A stretch of DNA of 64,000 nucleotides from NCBI RefSeq assembly GCF_001425575.1, contig NZ_LMRD01000013.1, positions 1 to 64,000 of the forward strand. Reading direction: 5' to 3'. Both the position numbers and the translations under genes were made by a program. Under the pieces are notes generated by a model that was not told where the DNA came from, searched no databases, and was given only the letters and a program-made list of their open reading frames with translations. Of this stretch, positions 34,219-43,096 are shown piece after piece; position 1 is the first letter of the stretch, and every line of letters begins with the position of its first letter. This DNA is from Aurantimonas sp. Leaf443. GTDB taxonomy: Bacteria; Pseudomonadota; Alphaproteobacteria; Rhizobiales; Rhizobiaceae.

Positions 34219-34230
34219 ATTGTACACAAT
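34219..34230. promoter_or_regulatory. Palindromic operator for the divergent GntR regulator
   Basis: ATTGT-AC-ACAAT has perfect 5-bp inverted arms with a 2-bp centre, and AT-rich bases that stand out locally. TTGT-N-ACAA patterns are typical operators for FCD-type GntR proteins. It is 78 nt before the GntR start and about 165 nt before the ABC operon start. Confidence 0.65.
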
Positions 34231-34307
34231 CCTCGTATCCGAGGATGGTTTTGCGGGGCGCGCCGGAATCGGGCATGCTGCACCCGCACAGTCGCGGATC
34301 GAGGACC

Positions 34308-35030
34308 ATGCCGACACGAGGAGCCAGAGGCGGACAGACGGGCCGCGCGCGCACCGGCGCCCGTGCCTCGTGGGAGGCGATCTATGCCGGCCTTCACGAG
34401 GCGATCCTGCGCCATCGCCTGGATCCGGGCGCCAAGCTCGTCGAGGAGGAGGTGGCGGAGGTCTACGGGGTCAGCCGCACGCTGGTGCGCAGCGCCCTGC
34501 AGGCGCTGGCGCGCGAGGGCATCGTCCTCATCCAGCCCAATCGCGGGGCGGCGGTCGCCCATCCCTCGACACGCGAGGCACGCGAGATCTTCGAGGCGCG
34601 CGCGCTCATCGAGCCGCAGACGGCGCGGCTGGCGGCCGCGCGGATGAACGAGACCGGCCTTTCCCGGCTCGGCGCCTGCCTCGACGCCGAGCACCGGGCG
34701 CTGGCGGCGGACGATCCGCGCGAGGCGGTCTATCTCTCGGCGCATTTCCACAGCGTGATCGCCGAGATCGCCGGGCACGCCGTCCTGTCGGAGATCGTCT
34801 CGGGCCTCCTGTCGCGCTCCTCGCTCGTCGTCGCGCTCTACTGGCGCCGGCCGGAGATCCTCTGCGAGAACGCCGCCCATCACGCTCTTCTGGACGCGCT
34901 GGGCAGCGGCGACGGCGACGGCGCGGCGCGGCTGATGCGCGAGCATATGGAGAGCCTCCTGGAGGGGCTCGACCTGACCGAGCGCCCGCCCCGGCGCTCG
35001 ACGCTGGCCGAGGCTCTGGCCCGGCCCTGA
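34308..35030 (+). CDS. GntR-family transcriptional regulator (FCD subfamily)
   Basis: A 240-residue regulator. The N-terminal winged helix-turn-helix lies at about residues 22-90 (AGLHEAILRHRLDPGAKLVEEEVAEVYGVSRTLVRSAL, here split by helices). A C-terminal all-helical FCD ligand-binding domain follows, with its conserved FEARALIEP, FHSVIAEIAG and a C-terminal HHALLDAL containing metal/ligand-type histidines. FCD regulators respond to organic acids or amino acids. Divergent orientation to the ABC operon, with a palindrome between, marks that operon as its target. The ATG at 34308 follows GAGGACC; upstream in-frame ATGs at 34245 and 34275 look less likely. Confidence 0.92.
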   Translation: MPTRGARGGQTGRARTGARASWEAIYAGLHEAILRHRLDPGAKLVEEEVAEVYGVSRTLVRSALQALAREGIVLIQPNRGAAVAHPSTREAREIFEARALIEPQTARLAAARMNETGLSRLGACLDAEHRALAADDPREAVYLSAHFHSVIAEIAGHAVLSEIVSGLLSRSSLVVALYWRRPEILCENAAHHALLDALGSGDGDGAARLMREHMESLLEGLDLTERPPRRSTLAEALARP

Positions 35031-35075
35031 CGGCGCGCGAGACCCGCGCGTGCGGGCGCCGCGCCGCAGGACGGT

Positions 35076-35300
35076 TCACGCCTGGCGCCGGGCCGCGTCC
35101 TCCGCGAAGCGCATGGAGACGCCGGTGCGCCGGCATTCCTCGACGATGATGCGCGTGATCATCGGCTCGACGCCGCCCGCCCTGTTCCAGTAGCGCTCCA
35201 GAAGCTGGCGCGTCAGCTGGTTCACATAGACGACGCCCGTCTCCGCACGTGCCGCTTCCACCGCCGCCTGAACGTCGGAGATGAGCTCCTGCCTCTTCAT
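35076..35300 (-). CDS. Hypothetical small protein (74 aa)
   Basis: A short soluble alpha-helical protein starting MKRQELISDVQAAVEAARAE. It has ordinary amino-acid composition, unlike the Arg/Pro-rich shadow frames nearby, and a GGTGGA ribosome binding site 5-6 nt before the ATG at 35300. I do not recognise a family. It lies between the convergent GntR gene end and the TetR gene, and may have its own promoter in the 235-bp gap upstream (35301-35535), which otherwise holds only an AT-rich hairpin and a possible tetR terminator. Confidence 0.6.
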   Translation of the reverse strand: MKRQELISDVQAAVEAARAETGVVYVNQLTRQLLERYWNRAGGVEPMITRIIVEECRRTGVSMRFAEDAARRQA

Positions 35301-35483
35301 GCTTCCACCCTTGCGCGGGCCGCTTTCGCCGTGTCCGGCGCGCGACCCGAATCCTTTTCTTCCGTTCGCGGTGCGATAGGCCCCGATTGTGACACGGGTG
35401 CCGTCGCCGCCCGGCCGGAACCGGACGCGCTCCACATATCGTGGCCCACCTCTCGGGGAACCCTCGATTTTTAGGGCTTGGCG

Positions 35484-35530
35484 AAAAAACGCCCGGCCTT
35501 GCGACAGGGACGCACGGCGCGACCGGCCGG
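35484..35530 (-). terminator. Possible terminator of the tetR gene
   Basis: On the minus strand CCGGCC (35525-35530) can pair with GGCCGG (35493-35498), followed by GCG and TTTTTT. The loop is long (26 nt). The T6 run also sits inside GGCG-A6-CGCC. It begins just after the tetR stop at 35536. Confidence 0.45.
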
Positions 35531-35535
35531 TTCCT

Positions 35536-36201
35536 TCACGTCTTCGGGTTGCGACCGTAGGCTGCAAGGAAGACGCGGATGCCGCCCTCCACCAGGGCGT
35601 CGCACTCGGCCTGCGAGACGGCCTGGACGGCGACGAGGGCGCGCAGGGGGATGTCGCCTTCCACGAGCGACAGGAACTGCGTGGCGGCGAGCTGCGGATC
35701 GGTGATCGCCACGAGCCCGCGGGCATCGGCCCGCTCCAGGAAGGCGGCGAGCCGGTCCTTCAGGACGCGCGGCCCGCTGCGGAAGAAGATCTGCCCGAGT
35801 TCGGGAAAGCGCGGCGCCTCGGCGATCATGATGCGGTGGAGCGAGAGCGCGTCGGGCGTGGCGAACATGGCGAGGAACTGACGGGCGACGCGGCGCAGCA
35901 CCGTCTCCACGTCGCCGGCCTCGCTGACGATGGCCGGCAGGCCGCTCGCGATGGCGCGGCACTCGTCGCAGATCAAAGCTGCGAAGAGATCCTCCTTGGA
36001 GGCGAAATGGGCGTAGAGCGTCGCCTTGGAGACGCCGGCCGCGCGCGCGATCGCGTCGGTGCTGACGCCGTCATAGGGCATGTCCAGGAAGAGGCGCCGC
36101 GCGCCCGCCATGAGCTGGCGCACCTTCGGATTGTCCCGGTCGGGCTCCGGCATGTCGGCGGTCGGCCGGCGGCCGTCCGGATCCTGCGTGGCACCTGCCA
36201 A
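35536..36201 (-). CDS. TetR/AcrR-family repressor of the adjacent RND efflux operon
   Basis: The 221-residue regulator has an N-terminal helix-turn-helix (residues ~25-75; STDAIARAAGVSKATLYAHFASKEDLF) and a C-terminal ligand domain beginning near AIASGLPAIV. A disordered acidic N-terminal extension of about 20 residues precedes the DNA-binding domain. It is divergent from a three-gene RND efflux operon, and the 138-bp region between holds two related 16-bp palindromes, so it almost certainly represses both itself and the pump. Inducers are unknown. Start ATG 36201 is taken; Met17 is an alternative. Confidence 0.92.
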   Translation of the reverse strand: MAGATQDPDGRRPTADMPEPDRDNPKVRQLMAGARRLFLDMPYDGVSTDAIARAAGVSKATLYAHFASKEDLFAALICDECRAIASGLPAIVSEAGDVETVLRRVARQFLAMFATPDALSLHRIMIAEAPRFPELGQIFFRSGPRVLKDRLAAFLERADARGLVAITDPQLAATQFLSLVEGDIPLRALVAVQAVSQAECDALVEGGIRVFLAAYGRNPKT

Positions 36202-36236
36202 AGCGTTCCTCCGCCGCCTCCCCGCGCGAAGGCCCT

Positions 36237-36309
36237 TGAACTGGACGGTTCAGTTCGGATTGACTCCGCGCCGAACGCACGCCATTCTGTGCCTGAACCG
36301 AACGGTTCA
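36237..36309. promoter_or_regulatory. Twin TetR operators TGAACCG-NN-CGGTTCA
   Basis: Site 1 (36237-36252) is TGAACTGGACGGTTCA, with one mismatch between arms. Site 2 (36294-36309) is TGAACCGAACGGTTCA, with perfect 7-bp arms. Both have a 2-bp centre and their starts are 57 bp apart. They lie between the divergent tetR and RND operon, 36 and 31 bp from the respective starts. The repeated design strongly suggests TetR binding. Confidence 0.85.
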
Positions 36310-36339
36310 GTCTAGTCCTCCATACGATCGGGATGGCGC

Positions 36340-37521
36340 ATGTCCGGCGATGCAGCGGGCCCCTCTTCGCCTGACGGTGCGGTGCCCCGCCCGCCTGCGC
36401 CGCGTCCGCGTGCGCCGGGCCTTGCGCCGCGTGCCCTGCCGCGCGCCGGTGCGCTGGCGCTCGTCCTCATCCTTGCCGCCTGCAGCGACAGCGCGCCCGT
36501 CCCCGAGAAGCCGCCCGTCGCGGTGCGCGTGACGACGGCCGAGCGCGGCCCCTATTCGCCGACCGTCACGCTGACCGGCACGGTCGCCGCCCGCACCGAG
36601 AGCGACGTGTCCTTCCGCATTCCCGGCCGCATCGCCGCGCGGCTCGTCGATGTCGGCGACCGGGTGAAGGCGGGCGCCGTCCTCGCCCGGCTCGACCGCA
36701 CGGAGCAGGAGGCGGACGTGACGGCGGCCCGCGCCACGCTGAACGCGGCCGAGGCGACGCTGCGCCAGGCCGAGACGAACTTCACCCGGCAGGACCGGCT
36801 CTTCGCCCGCGGCTACGCCACCGGCTCGGTGCGCGACGCGGCCCGCGAGACGCTGCAGCGCGCCAGGGGCGCCTACGATGCGGCGAAGGCGGCGCTCGGC
36901 ACGGCGGAGGAACAGCTCGCCCAGACCGAGCTCCTCGCCGAGATCGACGGCGTCGTCACCGCGCGCTACGCCGAGGACGGCCAGGTCGTGAACGCGGCCG
37001 AGGCCGTGTTCAAGCTCGCCGAGGACAATGCCCGGGACGCCGTCTTCGACGTGTTCGAGAAGGCGACGTCGAGCGAGCCGGTGGAGGGCCGCGTCGCGCT
37101 CGCCCTCGCCGAGGATCCCGCCGTCACCGCCATGGGCCGCGTGCGCGAGGTGGCGCCCGCGCTCGACGCGGCGAACGGCACCTTGCGCGTGAAGGTCGCC
37201 ATCGAGGCGCCGCCCCCTTCCATGACCCTCGGCGCGGCCGTCACCGGGCGGGCGACCTTCGCCGCGCGCGATCTCGTCGACCTGCCGGCCTCGGCCTTCT
37301 TCGTCACCGCCGGCGCGCCCAGCGTCTGGATCGTGGAGGAGACGTCGAACCGCGTCGCGGCGCGGGCGGTGGCGATCGACCGCTATCTCACCGGCCGCAT
37401 CCTCGTCTCGCAGGGCGTCGCCGACGGCGACCGGGTCGTGACCGCCGGCGCGCAGTTCCTGACGGAGGGCCAGGTGGTGGATCCGCGTCCCGAGACCGAC
37501 GTCGCGCAGGCCGGCCGATGA
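36340..37521 (+). CDS. RND efflux periplasmic adaptor (MFP), lipoprotein, first copy
   Basis: A 393-residue membrane fusion protein. After a long Pro/Arg-rich N-terminus comes a lipoprotein signal with lipobox LILAAC (C near residue 49). Barrel-sandwich halves follow (SFRIPGRIAARLVDVGDRVKAGAVLARLD and AEIDGVVTARYAEDGQVV) around an alpha-helical hairpin, with a C-terminal beta-barrel. It links the inner membrane pump to an outer membrane channel. The real start may be internal, since 35 residues before the signal are unusual. It is the first gene of the TetR-controlled operon and its stop overlaps the next start as ATGA (37518-37521). Confidence 0.9.
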   Translation: MSGDAAGPSSPDGAVPRPPAPRPRAPGLAPRALPRAGALALVLILAACSDSAPVPEKPPVAVRVTTAERGPYSPTVTLTGTVAARTESDVSFRIPGRIAARLVDVGDRVKAGAVLARLDRTEQEADVTAARATLNAAEATLRQAETNFTRQDRLFARGYATGSVRDAARETLQRARGAYDAAKAALGTAEEQLAQTELLAEIDGVVTARYAEDGQVVNAAEAVFKLAEDNARDAVFDVFEKATSSEPVEGRVALALAEDPAVTAMGRVREVAPALDAANGTLRVKVAIEAPPPSMTLGAAVTGRATFAARDLVDLPASAFFVTAGAPSVWIVEETSNRVAARAVAIDRYLTGRILVSQGVADGDRVVTAGAQFLTEGQVVDPRPETDVAQAGR

Positions 37522-38624
37522 ACCGCTCCCCGCAGACCATGGCCCGCCGCGCTCCCCTTTTCCTCGCTCTCGGCCTCCTCGCCGCGCTCGCCGGGTGCAA
37601 GCCGGAGGAGGAGGCGGAAGCCGGCCTGCCGCCGCGCCCCGTCCTCTCCATCGTCGTCTCCGAAAGCGGCCCCTCTCGCGTCGGCCATGCCGGCACGATC
37701 GAGCCGCGCTTCACCACCGATCTCGCCTTCCGCGTCGGCGGGCGGATCGTCGAGCGCAGCGCCGAGGTCGGCATGCGCGTCGCGCCCGACCAGACGCTGG
37801 CGACCCTCGACCCGCTCTCGCTCGATCTTGCCGTGCGCTCGGCCGAGGGCGACCTCGTGACGGCGGGCGCGCAGGCCGACAACGCGCGCGCCACCGCCGA
37901 ACGCCAGCGCGCGCTGCTCGCCCGCAGCGCCGCCGCCTCCTCCGAGGTGGAAAGCGCCGAGGAGGCGCTGCAGACCGCCGAGGCGGGCCTCGCCCGCGCC
38001 CGCTCCGCGCTCGACAAGGCCCGCGAGCAGCGCCGCTACGGCGTCCTCACCGCGGAAGGGGGCGGCATCGTCACCGCCGTCCTCGCCGAGGTCGGCCAGA
38101 CGGTGACGGCCGGCCAGGCGGTGATGCGCCTGGCCCGCGACGACGTGCGCGAGGCGGTGGTGGACCTGCCCGAGGAGATCGCCCGGCGCCTCTCGCCCGG
38201 CACGCCCTTCGACGTCTCGATGGAGAGCGATCCCTCGGTCGTGGCGCGCGGCGCGGTGCGCGAGATCGCGCCCGCCGCCGACAACGCCACGCGCTCGCGC
38301 CGCGTCAGGATCACGCTCGCCGAACCGCCCGCCGCCTTCCGCCTCGGCACCACGGTGCGGGCCTCGCAGGTCGTGGAGAGTCTGGCCTCGATCGACATCC
38401 CCTCCTCCGCGCTCCTGGAAAGCGAGGCGGGCGGGACCTTCGTCTGGGTGGTCGACGAGGCCTCCTCGCGCGTCTTCACGCGGCCCGTCACGGTCGCGGA
38501 TCGCGGCGAGGACACGATCCGCATCGCCTCCGGCATCGCGCTCGGCACGCGCGTCGTCACCGCCGGGGCCAACAGTCTGAAACAGGGCCGGATCGTCAGG
38601 ATCGGCGGGGGAATGGTGCGTTGA
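37518..38624 (+). CDS. RND efflux periplasmic adaptor (MFP), lipoprotein, second copy
   Basis: The 368-residue adaptor has a lipobox LAALAGC (C near residue 27). It shows the same lipoyl/hairpin/barrel order as the preceding gene (FRVGGRIVERSAEVGMRVAPDQTLATLD; GGGIVTAVLAEVGQTVTAGQAV). The two adaptors are clearly paralogous but diverged. Operons with two adaptors and one pump are known in MdtABC-unlike systems where the adaptors form a hetero-hexamer. It overlaps its neighbours on both sides (ATGA at 37518, TTGA at 38621), so translation of all three is coupled. Confidence 0.9.
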   Translation: MNRSPQTMARRAPLFLALGLLAALAGCKPEEEAEAGLPPRPVLSIVVSESGPSRVGHAGTIEPRFTTDLAFRVGGRIVERSAEVGMRVAPDQTLATLDPLSLDLAVRSAEGDLVTAGAQADNARATAERQRALLARSAAASSEVESAEEALQTAEAGLARARSALDKAREQRRYGVLTAEGGGIVTAVLAEVGQTVTAGQAVMRLARDDVREAVVDLPEEIARRLSPGTPFDVSMESDPSVVARGAVREIAPAADNATRSRRVRITLAEPPAAFRLGTTVRASQVVESLASIDIPSSALLESEAGGTFVWVVDEASSRVFTRPVTVADRGEDTIRIASGIALGTRVVTAGANSLKQGRIVRIGGGMVR

Positions 38625-41600
38625 AGACGGGTTTCAACCTCTCGGACTGGGCGCTCGATCACCGCTCGCTCGTCTGGTACTTCATGATCGTCGCCTCGCT
38701 CGCCGGCATCTACGCCTATATCCATCTCGGCCGCGAAGAGGATCCGAACTTCACGATCAAGACCATGATCGTGACCGCCAGCTGGCCCGGCGCCTCCGTC
38801 GAGGACACGATCGACCAGGTCACCGACCGGATCGAGAAGAAGCTGGAGGAGATCGAGACCCTCGACTTCACCCGCTCGATGACGAGCCCCGGCGAGACGC
38901 TGATCTTCGTGCAGCTGCGCGACACGGCGCGCGCCGAGGCCGTGGCCACCACCTGGCTGCGCGTGCGCAACATCCTGCGCGACGTCGCGGGCGAATTGCC
39001 GAGCGGCGTGCGCGGGCCCTTCTTCAACGACGATTTCGGCGACGTCTTTGGCAATATCTACGCCTTCACCGCCGACGGCCTGACGCGCCGCCAGCTGCGC
39101 GACTACGCGGAAGAGGCGCGCGCGGCCATCCTCACCGTGCCCAATGTCGGCAAGGTGAACCTCATCGGCGCCGAGGACGAGCGCATCTTCCTGGAATTCT
39201 CCACGCGCGAGACGGCCGCGCTCGGCATCACGCAGGACATGGTCGTCCAGGCGCTGCAGGCCCAGAACGCCATCTCGCCCTCCGGCGTCATCGAGGCGGA
39301 CGGCGAGCGCATCTCGCTGCGAGTCAACGGCCAGTTCACCTCCGAGAAGAGCCTCGCCGACGTCAATCTCTACGTCAACGACCGCTTCTTCCGCCTGTCG
39401 GACGTGGCGACCGTGACGCGCGGCTACGCCGACCCGCCGGAAACGCTGTTCCGCTACGGCGGCGAGCCGGCGATCGGCCTTGCCATCGGCATGCGCAAGA
39501 ACGCCAATCTCCTGGAATTCGGCGAGGCGCTGAAGGAGCGGATGCGCACGATCGAGGCGGACCTGCCGGTCGGCGTCGGGGTGCATCTCGTCTCCGACCA
39601 GCCGGCCGTGGTCGAGGAGGCCGTCGGCGGCTTCACCAAGGCGCTCGGCGAGGCGGTGGCGATCGTGCTGATCGTCTCCTTCGTCAGTCTGGGCATGCGC
39701 GCCGGCTTCGTCGTCGCGCTGTCCATCCCGCTGGTCCTGGCGATCACCTTCGTGGCGATGTTCTATTTCGGCATCTCGCTGCAGCGCATCTCGCTCGGCG
39801 CCCTCATCATCGCGCTCGGCCTTCTCGTCGACGACGCGATGATCGCCGTCGAGATGATGGTGGCGCGGCTGGAGGTCGGCGACAATCTCCGGCAGGCGGC
39901 GACCTACGTCTACACCTCCACCGCCTTCCCGATGCTGACCGGCACGCTGGTGACGGTCGCCGGTTTCATCCCGGTCGGGCTCAACGGCTCGGCGGCGGGC
40001 GAGTTCACCTTCACGCTCTTCGTCGTGATCGCGGTCTCGCTTCTCGTCTCCTGGGTGGTGGCGGTGCTCTTCGCGCCGCTTCTCGGCGTCACCTTCCTGC
40101 CCAAGGCCCTGAAGCACAAGCACGGCAAGGCCGGCCTCTTCACGCGGCTCTTCCGCTTCGTGCTGCGCCTTGCCATGCGCTTTCGCTGGATGACGATCGC
40201 GGCGACCGTCGTCCTCTTCGCCGCCTCGCTCTACGGCATGGGCTTCGTGCAGCAGCAGTTCTTCCCCTCCTCCGACCGGCCGGAGGTGATCGTCGACTGG
40301 ACGCTGCCGCGCAACGCCTCCATCACCGCGACGCGCGACGAGATGAACCGCTTCGAGCAGAATCTGAAGGGCGACCCGGACATCGACCACTGGACCTCCT
40401 ATGTCGGCCAGGGCGCGGTGCGCTTCCTTCTCTCCTACGACGTGCAGCCGCCCTCCCCCAATTTCGGGCAGATCGTCATCCTGACGAAGGACCTGGAGGC
40501 GCGCGAGCGCGTGCGGGCCAAGCTGACGCAGATCGTGGAGCGCGACTTCGTGGGCACCGACGCCTTCGTCCACATCCTCGACATCGGCCCCCCGGTCGGG
40601 CGTCCCGTGCAGTACCGCCTCAGCGGCCCCGACATCCAGCCGCTGCGCCAGAAGGCGCAGGAACTCGCCTCCATCCTCAACGGCAGCGCCGATCTCGGCC
40701 CGGTCGTCTACGACTGGAACGAGCCGGCGCGCGTGGTGAAGGTCGACGTGCTGCAGGACAAGGCGGCTCAGCTCGGCGTGACCTCGCAGGACATCGCCTC
40801 CGTCCTCAACGGGGTCGTGGGCGGCGAGACGGCGACGCAGATCCGCGACGACATCTATCTCGTCAACGTCGTCGGCCGGGCGCGCGACGCCGAGCGCTCC
40901 TCCATCGAGACGATGGAGAACCTGCAGATCCGCGGCCGCAACGGCGGCTCCATCCCGCTCGCGGCCGTGGCGAACTTCCGCTACGAGGCCGAGCAGCCCG
41001 TGGTCTGGCGCCGCCACCGCCAGCCGACCATCACGCTGAAGGCGCCGCTGCGCACCGCCGTGCAGCCGGCGACGGCCGTCGCCAGCCTCCAGCCGCAGGT
41101 CGACGCCTTCGCCGCCGCCCTGCCGGCCGGCTACCGGCTCGTCACCGGCGGCGCGGTGGAGGAGAGCGGCAAGGCGCAGGGGCCGATCGCGGCCGTCGTG
41201 CCTCTGATGGTCTTCGCCATGGCGACGATCCTCATGCTGCAGCTCCAGAGCTTCCAGCGGCTCGTCATCGTCATCGCCGTCGCCCCGCTCGGGCTGATCG
41301 GCGTCGTGGCGGCGCTTCTCCCCAGCGGGGCGCCGCTCGGCTTTGTGGCCATTCTCGGCGTGCTCGCGCTCATCGGCATCCTCATCCGCAATTCGGTGAT
41401 CCTGATCGTGCAGATCGAGACCCTGATGGCGGAGGGGCTGGCGCCGTGGAACGCCGTCTTCGAGGCGACCGACCACCGCATGCGGCCGATCATGCTGACG
41501 GCGGCGGCGGCCTCGCTCGCCCTCATCCCGATCTCGCGGGAAGTGTTCTGGGGGCCGATGGCCTATGCCATGATGGGCGGCATCATCGCGGGAACGCTGC

Positions 41601-41728
41601 TGACGCTCCTGTTCCTGCCCGCGCTCTACGTCACCTGGTTCCGCATCCGGCCGGACACGCCGGCCAAGGCCGCGACGCCCGCGGCCGGCGCCCATCCCCT
41701 GTTCTCCATGACCGACCAGCGGGCCTGA
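38621..41728 (+). CDS. RND efflux pump inner membrane subunit (AcrB/HAE1-like)
   Basis: The 1035-residue proton-driven RND pump has the family's 12-helix duplicated layout. Helix 1 is at about residues 17-35, with a large periplasmic loop, and the helix-4 signature GLLVDDAMIAVEMMV supplies the two proton-relay aspartates. A second periplasmic loop follows, then helices 7-12 (FVAILGVLALIGILIRNSVIL; TAAAASLALIPI). The start is a TTG at 38621 overlapping the previous stop as TTGA, with GGGGGA about 9 nt upstream. No in-frame ATG exists at the family N-terminus (LKTGFNLSDWALDH). No outer membrane channel gene is adjacent, so a shared TolC is presumably used. Confidence 0.95.
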   Translation: MKTGFNLSDWALDHRSLVWYFMIVASLAGIYAYIHLGREEDPNFTIKTMIVTASWPGASVEDTIDQVTDRIEKKLEEIETLDFTRSMTSPGETLIFVQLRDTARAEAVATTWLRVRNILRDVAGELPSGVRGPFFNDDFGDVFGNIYAFTADGLTRRQLRDYAEEARAAILTVPNVGKVNLIGAEDERIFLEFSTRETAALGITQDMVVQALQAQNAISPSGVIEADGERISLRVNGQFTSEKSLADVNLYVNDRFFRLSDVATVTRGYADPPETLFRYGGEPAIGLAIGMRKNANLLEFGEALKERMRTIEADLPVGVGVHLVSDQPAVVEEAVGGFTKALGEAVAIVLIVSFVSLGMRAGFVVALSIPLVLAITFVAMFYFGISLQRISLGALIIALGLLVDDAMIAVEMMVARLEVGDNLRQAATYVYTSTAFPMLTGTLVTVAGFIPVGLNGSAAGEFTFTLFVVIAVSLLVSWVVAVLFAPLLGVTFLPKALKHKHGKAGLFTRLFRFVLRLAMRFRWMTIAATVVLFAASLYGMGFVQQQFFPSSDRPEVIVDWTLPRNASITATRDEMNRFEQNLKGDPDIDHWTSYVGQGAVRFLLSYDVQPPSPNFGQIVILTKDLEARERVRAKLTQIVERDFVGTDAFVHILDIGPPVGRPVQYRLSGPDIQPLRQKAQELASILNGSADLGPVVYDWNEPARVVKVDVLQDKAAQLGVTSQDIASVLNGVVGGETATQIRDDIYLVNVVGRARDAERSSIETMENLQIRGRNGGSIPLAAVANFRYEAEQPVVWRRHRQPTITLKAPLRTAVQPATAVASLQPQVDAFAAALPAGYRLVTGGAVEESGKAQGPIAAVVPLMVFAMATILMLQLQSFQRLVIVIAVAPLGLIGVVAALLPSGAPLGFVAILGVLALIGILIRNSVILIVQIETLMAEGLAPWNAVFEATDHRMRPIMLTAAAASLALIPISREVFWGPMAYAMMGGIIAGTLLTLLFLPALYVTWFRIRPDTPAKAATPAAGAHPLFSMTDQRA

Positions 41729-41741
41729 GGCGCCGCGCCGG

Positions 41742-43088
41742 TCAGCCGAAGAGGAGCGCGCGGGCCAGACCCGCCGCGCAGCCGGCGGCGAGGACGGCGC
41801 CCATCGGCCAGTGCAGGCGGAAGAGGAGGACGAAGGCGAGCGCGGCGAGAAGGAGCGCGCCGCCATCGAGGCTGGAGAGGACGGGGACGCTCGTGTGCAG
41901 CCCGAAGGCCTCGAAGGCGCGCACCTCGCCGAAGAGGACGTGCAGCGCCAGCCAGAGCGAAAGGTTGGCGATGACGCCGACCACCGCCGCCGTGATGGCG
42001 GAGAGGGCGGCCGAGAGGGCCCGGTTGGCGCGCAGCGCCTCCACGTAGGGGCCGGCCGAGAAGACCAGCAGGAACGAAGGCAGGAAGGTCACGTAGATCG
42101 TCAGCACCGCGCCGAGCGTGCCGGCGACGAGCGGCGGCAGGCCGGTCTCGGCCCGCGCGGCGGCGAGGAAGCCGACGAACTGCAGCACCATGATGAGCGG
42201 GCCGGGCGTCGTCTCGGCAAGGCCCAGCCCGTCGAGCATCTCGGTCGGCGAGAGCCAGCCATAGGTCTGGACCGCGGCCTGCGCCACGTAGGCCAGCACC
42301 GCATAGGCGCCGCCGAAGGTGACGAAGGCCATGGTGCCGAAGAAGCGGGCGATGGTGGAGAAGACGTCGCCCGGTCCGAACGCGAGATTGAGGACCAGGA
42401 TCGGCGCGAGGAAGAGCGCGATCATCGCCAGCGCCTGGCGCAGCGTGCGCGCGTGGTTCGGCCGCGCGTGGTCCGGCACGCGGGCGCCGAGGAGGGATGT
42501 GTCCTGCGCCTCCGCCCGGCCGCCCGCGGCGGGCCTCGCGCCGAAGGCGGCGGGCGCCAGCGCCCCGCAGACGGCCGCCGCGGCCACGACCAGCGGGAAG
42601 GGCAGGCCGAAGAGGAAGAGCGCGGCGAAGGCCAGGACCGCGACGACGAGATGCGCGCGCCGCTTCAGCGCCCGCCTGCCGATGCGCATCAGGGCCTCGA
42701 CGACGATCGCCAGGACCGCCGCCTGCAGGCCCATCAGCGCGGCCGAGACGAGCGGCAGCTGCCCGTAGAGGACGTAGACGAGCGAGAGGGCCAGGATCGC
42801 GAGCGCGCCCGGCAGAACGAAGAGCCCGCCGGCCAGGAGCCCGCCGCGCCGCCCGTGCATGAGCCAGCCGACATAGGTGGCGAGCTGCTGGGCCTCCGGC
42901 CCCGGCAGCAGCATGCAGACATTGAGCGCGTGCGAGAAGCGCGCCTCGCCGATCCAGCGCTTCTCGTCCACGAGGATGCGGTGCATCACGGCGATCTGGC
43001 CGGCCGGACCGCCGAAGGAAAGGGCTGCGATACGTCCCCAGACCGGCAGCGCCTCGCGCAGGGTCGGCATGGGACGGGCGGCGGGCAT
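41742..43088 (-). CDS. chrA: Chromate transporter ChrA
   Basis: The 448-residue CHR-family protein has two homologous halves of about six helices each. The first half begins SFGGPAGQIAVMHRILVDEKRWI with LLPGPEAQQLATYVGWLMHG. The second has FVTFGGAYAVLAYV and TPGPLIMVLQFVGFLAA. These are the conserved GGP, PGP and TPGP motifs of bidomain ChrA. It exports chromate (and possibly sulfate) and confers chromate tolerance in characterised cases. Its start is only 8 nt after the stop of an ABC transporter ATPase gene, so it is the last gene of that operon, which is unusual. It converges with the RND pump gene with a 13-bp gap. Confidence 0.95.
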   Translation of the reverse strand: MPAARPMPTLREALPVWGRIAALSFGGPAGQIAVMHRILVDEKRWIGEARFSHALNVCMLLPGPEAQQLATYVGWLMHGRRGGLLAGGLFVLPGALAILALSLVYVLYGQLPLVSAALMGLQAAVLAIVVEALMRIGRRALKRRAHLVVAVLAFAALFLFGLPFPLVVAAAAVCGALAPAAFGARPAAGGRAEAQDTSLLGARVPDHARPNHARTLRQALAMIALFLAPILVLNLAFGPGDVFSTIARFFGTMAFVTFGGAYAVLAYVAQAAVQTYGWLSPTEMLDGLGLAETTPGPLIMVLQFVGFLAAARAETGLPPLVAGTLGAVLTIYVTFLPSFLLVFSAGPYVEALRANRALSAALSAITAAVVGVIANLSLWLALHVLFGEVRAFEAFGLHTSVPVLSSLDGGALLLAALAFVLLFRLHWPMGAVLAAGCAAGLARALLFG

Positions 43089-43096
43089 GGGCTCGA

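Noticed and set aside
38036-41866. 1276-codon minus-strand open frame opposite the RND pump
   Set aside because: It is antisense to a clear full-length RND pump gene, has a charged low-complexity translation, and reflects the scarcity of stops in GC-rich codon-biased DNA.
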